The translations under genes and the position numbers were made by a program. DNA of 64,000 nucleotides from the NCBI GenBank assembly GCA_947307375.1, contig CAMZIX010000001.1:51381-115380 (forward strand), read 5' to 3'. Under the pieces are notes generated by a model. It was not told the DNA's origin and did not search any database. It worked only from the letters and a program-made list of their open reading frames with translations. Source of the stretch: an uncultured Clostridia bacterium (GTDB lineage: Bacteria; Bacillota_A; Clostridia; Oscillospirales; Oscillospiraceae). Below are positions 58,993 to 64,000 of this stretch, one piece after another. The first letter of the stretch is position 1. Each line of letters opens with the position of its first letter.

Positions 58993-60222
58993 TCACTTTT
59001 TTGTGATTTTCAAGGCGACGCGGCGACCCGCCTCCCGGCGGATGAAGCCCTTGATCTCCAGTACCGTCAGCTGGGCCAGCACCTTGGCCGCCCCGAGCCC
59101 GGTCGTCTCCACGATATCGTCGATATGCGTCGCGTCCTTTTCGATCGCGGAGATGATCTTCAGCTGATCCTCGCTCAGACGGCTCAGCTGTTCTTTCCAG
59201 TCAATATAGCCCCGCTCCTGTCCGCTGTCAACGGCTTTTTTCTGCGCTGCCGGCGGCGCGGGACTCGCGGGAAGCTCCTTCCCTGCCGCCTTCTGCTCCG
59301 CGGTGCGTTCCAGCATCGTCCTGCTGTTTTTCGACTCGTCAACCCGGCGGATCCTGTCCGGATAGAGGCCGACGAATTCGCTCATCACGTCCCAGGCGCA
59401 GGTCACGGGCGTCGCCCCGTCCTTGATCAGGCGGTTCGTACCCACGCTGTTGACGGCGTTCACGGCGCCGGGAACGGCAAATACTTCTTTCCCAAGTTCC
59501 AGCGCCTCCTCCGCGAAAAGCAGCGCGCCGCTCTTTTCCGGAGCCTCCACCACGACCACGCCGATCGAAAGACCGGCCGTGATGCGGTTGCGCTCCCGGA
59601 AGAAATAGCGCTGGGAGACGGTGCCGGGCGCATATTCGCTCAGCAGCAGGCCGAAGTCCGCTACCTGGCGGGCCAGCCAGCCGGTCGCCTCCTGATGCGA
59701 GGTCCCCAGCACGCCGACACAGCCGCCGCCTGCTTCCAGTGCGGCCTTGGCCGCCTCGCCGTCGACGCCCATTCCGAGGCCAGAGAGCACCGTGCCGCCG
59801 CTGCGCACGATCCCGTTTGCGAGCGTTCGCGCCAGCCCGAGCCCATAGGGCGTCGCCCCGCGTGTGCCGACCACGGCGATGGCGGGCTCATCGTCCAGAT
59901 CGCGCAGCCTCCCCTTCGCATAGAGCACCGGAGGCGGCGCGTAGATCTGCTTCAAGCGCCGCGGATACAGGGTATCCTGCAGGCAGATCACGGAGAGATT
60001 TTGTTCCTCGCAGGCGCCAAGGATCCGGTTGGCCGCGCGCAGATCCCGCTGCTCCAGCGCCTCCGCGGCAAGCTCGCGCAGGCCCTCCACGCGGGAGAAA
60101 TCCCCCTTCGGAGCGAAAAAGGCCGCCTCCGGATCGCCGTAGACCCGGAGCACCGCCGTCTTCTCGCTCGGCCGGAGCTGGTCCAAAGAGGCCAGCCAGA
60201 CCCAGTATTTCACAGAAGCCAT
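58993..60222 (-). CDS. dprA: DNA-processing protein DprA (Smf)
   Basis: A 409-residue protein that protects incoming single-stranded DNA and loads RecA. The Rossmann-like core contains VVGTRGATPYGLGLARTLANGI, GGTVLSGLGMGVDGEAA, GTVSQRYFFRERNRITAGLS and VFAVPGAVNAVNSVGTNRLIKDGA; an N-terminal SAM-like region and a C-terminal winged helix (about 345-405, LSEDQLKIISAIEKDATHIDDIVETTGL) complete the family layout. ATG 60222 with GGGAGGA. The long frame above it is spurious. Confidence 0.95.
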   Translation of the reverse strand: MASVKYWVWLASLDQLRPSEKTAVLRVYGDPEAAFFAPKGDFSRVEGLRELAAEALEQRDLRAANRILGACEEQNLSVICLQDTLYPRRLKQIYAPPPVLYAKGRLRDLDDEPAIAVVGTRGATPYGLGLARTLANGIVRSGGTVLSGLGMGVDGEAAKAALEAGGGCVGVLGTSHQEATGWLARQVADFGLLLSEYAPGTVSQRYFFRERNRITAGLSIGVVVVEAPEKSGALLFAEEALELGKEVFAVPGAVNAVNSVGTNRLIKDGATPVTCAWDVMSEFVGLYPDRIRRVDESKNSRTMLERTAEQKAAGKELPASPAPPAAQKKAVDSGQERGYIDWKEQLSRLSEDQLKIISAIEKDATHIDDIVETTGLGAAKVLAQLTVLEIKGFIRREAGRRVALKITKK

Positions 60223-60236
60223 GCCGTTCCTCCCTG

Positions 60237-60986
60237 TCAGCGGGTCATTTCCCACATGACGATCGAAGCCGCCACCGCGGCGTTGAGCGATTCGCTGTCC
60301 GGATTCATCGGGATGATGAGCTGCCCGTCGCAGAGACGGAGCAGTTCTTCGCTGAGCCCCTGTCCCTCGCTGCCGATCGCAACGGCGGCGTTTTTCAGAG
60401 AAAGCCCGCGCAGGTCGCGCGCATCCTCGCTGAGCGCCGCGCCGTACAGCGGGAGCTGCTGGTCGCGGAGAAAGCCGCCCAAATAGACCCGCTCGACGCG
60501 CAGGACCTTCTGCCGGAAGATCGCGCCCATCGTGGCGCGCACCGTTTTCGGCTGATAGAGATCGGCGCAGCTTCCGGTCAAAATGACCGCGTCGATGTTC
60601 AGAGCGTTGCCCGTGCGGATCACCGTGCCGACGTTGCCCGGATCCTGTACGTTTTCCAGAACGATCGCATTCCGGAGCCTGCCCGGCTTGCCGCAGCCGC
60701 GGATCGCGACCGCAAAAAGCGGACCCGGGCTGTTTTTCATCGGCGAGGCGTAATCGAAGAGATCGCCCGGGGCAATGTATTGCTCGCAGCCGTCCAGACC
60801 CTCGAGGTCCTGCGGCGCGTCCCGCCACAGGATCGAAACGACTTTCGCGCCGAAGCGCAGCGCCTCGCGCAGGGTCTTCATGCCGTCGCAGAGATACTGC
60901 CCCTGCTCGCGGCGGTAGTCCCCGTCGTCGGCCAGGCGGCGCAAATGGCGGATATATGCGGTTTTTCGGGATGTCAGAGTCTCCAA
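60237..60986 (-). CDS. SpoU-family RNA 2'-O-methyltransferase (RlmB/TsnR type)
   Basis: A 249-residue SPOUT methyltransferase. The three motifs are NVQDPGNVGTVIRTG (motif 1), AVAIGSEGQGLS (motif 2) and IPMNPDSESLNAAVAASI (motif 3). The N-terminal substrate-binding part (REQGQYLCDGMKTLREALRFG) has the usual L30e-like form. Target nucleoside unknown, most likely 23S rRNA. The start TTG at 60986 fits the family length; the 33 extra upstream codons of the open frame lack similarity to the family. Confidence 0.88.
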   Translation of the reverse strand: METLTSRKTAYIRHLRRLADDGDYRREQGQYLCDGMKTLREALRFGAKVVSILWRDAPQDLEGLDGCEQYIAPGDLFDYASPMKNSPGPLFAVAIRGCGKPGRLRNAIVLENVQDPGNVGTVIRTGNALNIDAVILTGSCADLYQPKTVRATMGAIFRQKVLRVERVYLGGFLRDQQLPLYGAALSEDARDLRGLSLKNAAVAIGSEGQGLSEELLRLCDGQLIIPMNPDSESLNAAVAASIVMWEMTR

Positions 60987-61073
60987 ATCAGCGCCCGCTT
61001 TCCGGTTTTTGATAGTTTTCCATAACAATGTATTATGATACACATTTTTTTCTATTTTGCAAGAGAAAAACAT

Positions 61074-61104
61074 GATCCCCCGCATGATAAAAATGCGGGG
61101 GATC
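61074..61104 (-). terminator. Terminator of the rdgB-methyltransferase operon
   Basis: Perfect 12-bp stem (61074-61085 with 61093-61104), loop GATAAAA; a T-run on the minus strand follows (A-run 61066-61070). Confidence 0.8.
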
Positions 61105-61145
61105 CGGCCATGTATTTTGTTTAAAATGCGCCTCTCGCTCGCCTG

Positions 61146-61907
61146 TCAGTCCTTTCGAGCCAGCGTCGCCCAGAAGCAGGGCGCGCCGTGCTCGTGGAGA
61201 AAGCCGCTGCCGTTCGTGTCGTCATAGACGTCCAGCAGCCGGAAGCCCGCCTGGAGCTGACCGCCGATCTGCTCGCCGATCGTGTGGGAAAACTGCACGC
61301 CGCAGTCGTCGCGCAGCAGCAGCTCCATCTGCGCGGGATCGGCCAGCGGGTCGAAGGGCAGCCTGTTGACCACGCGGTCCGGCTCGTCCTCGTTGAAAAG
61401 ATAGTTGAAGCCGTTGTCCAGTCCGGCCATCAGCAGACCGCCGGGCTTGAGCACCCGGTAACACTCTTTCCAGAGGGGCAGCAGCTCGCGGATGTAACAG
61501 TTGGAGACCGGATGCACGATCAGGTCGAAGCTTCCGTCGGCAAAGGGCAGGGGCCTGGTCATATCGGCGCGGACGCACTCGATCTCATAGCCCTCGCGCT
61601 TCGCGACGAGCCGCTCGGATTCGATCTGCCGCTCGGAATAGTCCAGCACGGTGCAGCGCGCGCCGCGCGCCGTCAGCACCGGCATCTGCTGACCGCCGCC
61701 GGCGGCGAGGCCGAGCACCCGCGCGCCCTCGAGCGGCGGGAACCATTCGCGCGGTACGGGCTTTGTCGGCGTGAGACCAAGATGCCAGTCGCCGTTTTTC
61801 GCTCTCTCATACTCCTCGTGGGAGATCGGCACGCCCCATTCCCAGCCCTCTTCGACCCAGCGGTCGATCGTTTCGGCGTTGAGCGCGGTGTAATCAAAGC
61901 TGTCCAT
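61146..61907 (-). CDS. Class I SAM-dependent methyltransferase
   Basis: A 253-residue Rossmann-fold methyltransferase. Motif I is VLGLAAGGGQQMPVL (about 69-83), followed by LDYSERQIESE and FDLIVHPVSNCYIREL. The Nterminal WVEEGWEWGVPISHEEYERAKNGDW segment is shared by a group of bacterial methyltransferases of unknown substrate. Overlaps rdgB by 14 bases; ATG 61907. Confidence 0.85.
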   Translation of the reverse strand: MDSFDYTALNAETIDRWVEEGWEWGVPISHEEYERAKNGDWHLGLTPTKPVPREWFPPLEGARVLGLAAGGGQQMPVLTARGARCTVLDYSERQIESERLVAKREGYEIECVRADMTRPLPFADGSFDLIVHPVSNCYIRELLPLWKECYRVLKPGGLLMAGLDNGFNYLFNEDEPDRVVNRLPFDPLADPAQMELLLRDDCGVQFSHTIGEQIGGQLQAGFRLLDVYDDTNGSGFLHEHGAPCFWATLARKD

Positions 61908-62478
61908 CGAGCTTCTCCAGCAGCGCGCGCAGCGCCTTGCCGCGGTGGCTGATCTTGTTCTTTTCCCCCGGAGGGAGCTGCGCGTCGGTGCAGCCGCGGT
62001 CCGGCAGATAGAAGATCGGGTCGTAGCCGAAGCCGCCCTCCCCCGCGGGCTCATAGGCGATCTGCCCGTAGAGGCGGCCCTCGGCGCTGAGCTCGCGCCC
62101 GTCCGGCCAGGCCAGGACGACGACGCAGGCGAAGTGTGCCCCGCGGTCTTTCACGCCGCGCAGCTTTTCAAGCAGCAGGGCGTTGTTGGCCTCGTCGTCC
62201 CCGTGCTCGCCGAAAAAGCGTGCGGAATAGATGCCCGGCGCGCCGCCGAGCGCGTCCACGCAGATCCCGCTGTCGTCGGCCAGCGCGCAGCAGCCGGAGA
62301 GCTCCGCGATCTCGCGCGCCTTTTTGCGGGCGTTATCGAGGAAAGTCTCCCCGTCCTCGACGGTCTCATGCTCGATCCCCGCCTCGCACAGCGACTGGAT
62401 CTCGTCAAAGCGGTCGCCGAGGATCTCCTTGATCTCCTTCAGCTTTTTCTGGTTGTTGGACGCAAGGATCAGTTTCAT
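61894..62478 (-). CDS. rdgB: XTP/dITP diphosphatase (RdgB/HAM1)
   Basis: A 194-residue pyrophosphatase that removes ITP/XTP and their deoxy forms from nucleotide pools. ILASNNQKKLKEI at the N-terminus, DDSGICVDALGGAPGIYSARF (about 68-88) and GFGYDPIFY, with KNKISHRGKAL, are the family marks. Complete. Own promoter. Confidence 0.96.
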   Translation of the reverse strand: MKLILASNNQKKLKEIKEILGDRFDEIQSLCEAGIEHETVEDGETFLDNARKKAREIAELSGCCALADDSGICVDALGGAPGIYSARFFGEHGDDEANNALLLEKLRGVKDRGAHFACVVVLAWPDGRELSAEGRLYGQIAYEPAGEGGFGYDPIFYLPDRGCTDAQLPPGEKNKISHRGKALRALLEKLDGQL

Positions 62479-62505
62479 GGCATTCTTCTCCTGTGTTTTT
62501 TCTTC

Positions 62506-62534
62506 ATTTTATCCCATCGCTGCCGATGCGTCAA
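62506..62534 (-). promoter_or_regulatory. Promoter of rdgB
   Basis: Minus strand TTGACG (62529-62534), 17-base spacer, TAAAAT (62506-62511), about 28 bases before the ATG. Confidence 0.7.
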
Positions 62535-62580
62535 GTCGTGCCGCCAACCGGTCTGAACTGAAAAAGCTGAGCTTTTGCAC

Positions 62581-62609
62581 TTGAATTTTCCATAAACGCG
62601 TGTTATACT
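62581..62609 (+). promoter_or_regulatory. Promoter of tRNA-Gly
   Basis: TTGAAT (62581-62586), 17-base spacer, TATACT (62604-62609), 14 bases before the tRNA. Confidence 0.75.
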
Positions 62610-62623
62610 GCGAATACTGAAAC

Positions 62624-62697
62624 GCGGATGTAGTTCATCGGTAGAACTCCGGCTTCCCAAGCCGATAAGGTGGGTTCGACTCCCATCATCCGCTCCA
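62624..62697 (+). tRNA. tRNA-Gly (anticodon CCC)
   Basis: Acceptor 62624-62630 pairs with 62687-62693; D arm GTTC/GAAC; anticodon loop TTCCCAA (anticodon CCC) with a terminal C-A mismatch in the stem; T arm GGGTTCGACTCCC; discriminator T and encoded CCA at 62695-62697. Confidence 0.93.
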
Positions 62698-62698
62698 G

Positions 62699-62728
62699 AA
62701 AACAGCCCGCCTCCGGCGGGCTGTTTTA
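62699..62728 (+). terminator. Terminator of tRNA-Gly
   Basis: Perfect 13-bp stem (62699-62711 with 62715-62727), tail TTTT. It also lies directly ahead of the kinase-like gene. Confidence 0.8.
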
Positions 62729-62751
62729 ACATCGGGAAAGGAGGGCTGTGC

Positions 62752-63636
62752 ATGGACGAAAAGCGTTTTCCCACAGCGGAGGAACTGAACGGAATCCTCT
62801 TGCGCTTCGGGCTGGCGGAAGGAAAGCTTGAGCAGTTCAAGGACGAGGAAGACGGGAATCCCTACGCCGTGTGGCACGTTCGGAGCGAGAGCGGCGACTT
62901 CGTGCTCAAGCGCGCCAAAGCGTTCGAGGCGGAAGTCTATCGCAGCTTTTTTCCGGTCAAAAAGTCCTACGCGCCGATGCTGCTCGGCTCCGTTTCGGAA
63001 GGCGGCGGCACCTATCTCCTGCTCGAATACTGTCCGGGCAAGGATCTCTGCCGCTGCGACCGCGAAAGGCTCAAGCTTGCCCTCGACGCGCTCGGCGCGA
63101 TGCAGAACGAATACTGGCAGCGCGAGGAGCTTTACGGCGCGGCCTGTACGCTTGACCGGGCGCTTGAAGGGATCAGAAACCGCGGCCGCTGGCTCGGCTC
63201 GGCACGGCTGGAAGCCGTTTACGAACGGTTCATCCAGGTCTTTCTGCATACGCCGCGCAGCCTCTGTCACGACGATCTGCTGCCGCTGAACGTGCTCGTC
63301 GGCGAACGGGCGGTGCTGATCGACTGGGAGTACGGCGGGATACTCCCCTATCTGAGTTCCCTCGCCCGCCTGATCGCCCACGGGCGGGAGGACGAAAAGG
63401 CTTTCTTCTATCTGTCGCAGGCGGACCGCGAGTTCGCGATCGCATATTATTACGGGATCTGTGCGGAAAAGCACGGCATATCCTATGCCGACTACCGCCG
63501 CTCGCTGGACTGTTTCCTGTTCTACGAGTACTGCGAATGGATCATGCTCGGCAACCGCTATGACCAGCGCGGAGACGAGCGCTATGTCGATTCGCTCAAG
63601 CGGGCGGAGGAACTCGCGGACAGGCTGCTGGCATAA
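62752..63636 (+). CDS. Aminoglycoside phosphotransferase/choline kinase-like protein
   Basis: A 294-residue protein-kinase-fold phosphotransferase. Catalytic loop CHDDLLPLNVLV (HxDxxxxN) and metal loop LIDWEYG (DFG equivalent) are present. The substrate could be a sugar, choline, or a drug; no reason to infer antibiotic resistance. Resembles small APH-family kinases such as those near CotH/LicA-type proteins. Start ATG with GGAGG. A strong promoter is not obvious after the tRNA-Gly terminator. Confidence 0.8.
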   Translation: MDEKRFPTAEELNGILLRFGLAEGKLEQFKDEEDGNPYAVWHVRSESGDFVLKRAKAFEAEVYRSFFPVKKSYAPMLLGSVSEGGGTYLLLEYCPGKDLCRCDRERLKLALDALGAMQNEYWQREELYGAACTLDRALEGIRNRGRWLGSARLEAVYERFIQVFLHTPRSLCHDDLLPLNVLVGERAVLIDWEYGGILPYLSSLARLIAHGREDEKAFFYLSQADREFAIAYYYGICAEKHGISYADYRRSLDCFLFYEYCEWIMLGNRYDQRGDERYVDSLKRAEELADRLLA

Positions 63637-63642
63637 AAAACG

Positions 63643-63680
63643 AAACGGCCATACCGGGTTACCCGGTATGGCCGTTTTTA
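63643..63680. terminator. Bidirectional terminator between the kinase gene and the CoA-transferase
   Basis: Perfect 16-bp stem (63643-63658 with 63662-63677), three-base loop, T-run to 63679 and A-run at 63635-63640. Confidence 0.88.
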
Positions 63681-63686
63681 TTGTTT

Positions 63687-64000
<314 letters not shown>

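Overview
The window looks like a chromosome segment from a GC-rich, anaerobic, Gram-positive bacterium of the Clostridia, most likely an Oscillospirales-type gut organism; the order-level placement is an inference. Evidence: SMC/FtsY, SecG, RNase J, an Spx/ArsC-like protein, YycJ and RlmH, a TagG/TagH-type exporter, a ferredoxin-dependent 2-oxoacid oxidoreductase, a Cat1-like CoA-transferase at the right edge, strong AGGAGG-type ribosome binding sites, frequent TTG/GTG starts, and many textbook sigma-A promoters and intrinsic terminators. Both edges cut genes: the N-terminus of an FtsK/SpoIIIE translocase on the left and the C-terminus of a CoA-transferase on the right. There is no CRISPR array, IS element, prophage or replication origin.

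Left part (1-16.9 kb). ftsK (partial), uppP, a YfcE-type phosphodiesterase, a hypoxanthine-DNA-glycosylase-like gene and secG are followed by the minus-strand operon rpe-recR-rnjA-Spx-like. A plus-strand xpaC-telA-LemA-like operon comes next. Then come tRNA-Pro(CGG), an unusual 466-base gap with a second copy of the tRNA 3' end and several hairpins, and a GNAT acetyltransferase. The minus-strand murA-yycJ-rlmH-DUF2007-pgcA operon ends in two half-size chromate transporters. A NUDIX hydrolase lies under a promoter bracketed by an inverted repeat.

Middle part (17-32 kb). smpB and a cyclophilin lead into ssrA (tmRNA), so the trans-translation partners are neighbours. After a membrane protein and a peptidase E homologue comes a five-gene operon (P-loop ATPase, ferredoxin, and alpha, beta and gamma subunits of a 2-oxoacid:ferredoxin oxidoreductase). 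It is followed by a convergent FadR-type regulator and the branched-chain aminotransferase ilvE. Two matches to the FadR-family operator pattern TNGTNNNACNA, 21 bp apart, sit on the operon's transcription start. A large lipoprotein, a Nif11-like small protein and a four-gene envelope cluster (amino-acid permease, hydrolase, zinc-ribbon/YARHG protein, class A beta-lactamase-like protein) follow.

Right part (32-64 kb). A DUF4250 gene, an acyltransferase and a GltS-like carrier precede a seven-gene surface-polysaccharide cluster (34.8-42.4 kb: ABC exporter, glycosyltransferases, a UDP-galactopyranose-mutase-like flavoprotein, WecB). Next are two small unknown proteins, an ArsB/NhaD-type permease and rpsU. 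A long minus-strand housekeeping block follows: rlmB-like, dprA, topA, trmFO, plsX, rnc, radical SAM, then smc, ftsY, yhbY, nadD-yqeK fusion, rsfS, leuS. An rdgB-methyltransferase pair, tRNA-Gly(CCC) and an APH-like kinase end the window.

Most of this is ordinary core genome. The points most worth following are the operator pair on the oxidoreductase operon, the tRNA-Pro remnant, the short-armed SMC, the XpaC-TelA-LemA-like operon and the polysaccharide cluster. I saw no clearly new defence or mobile system.
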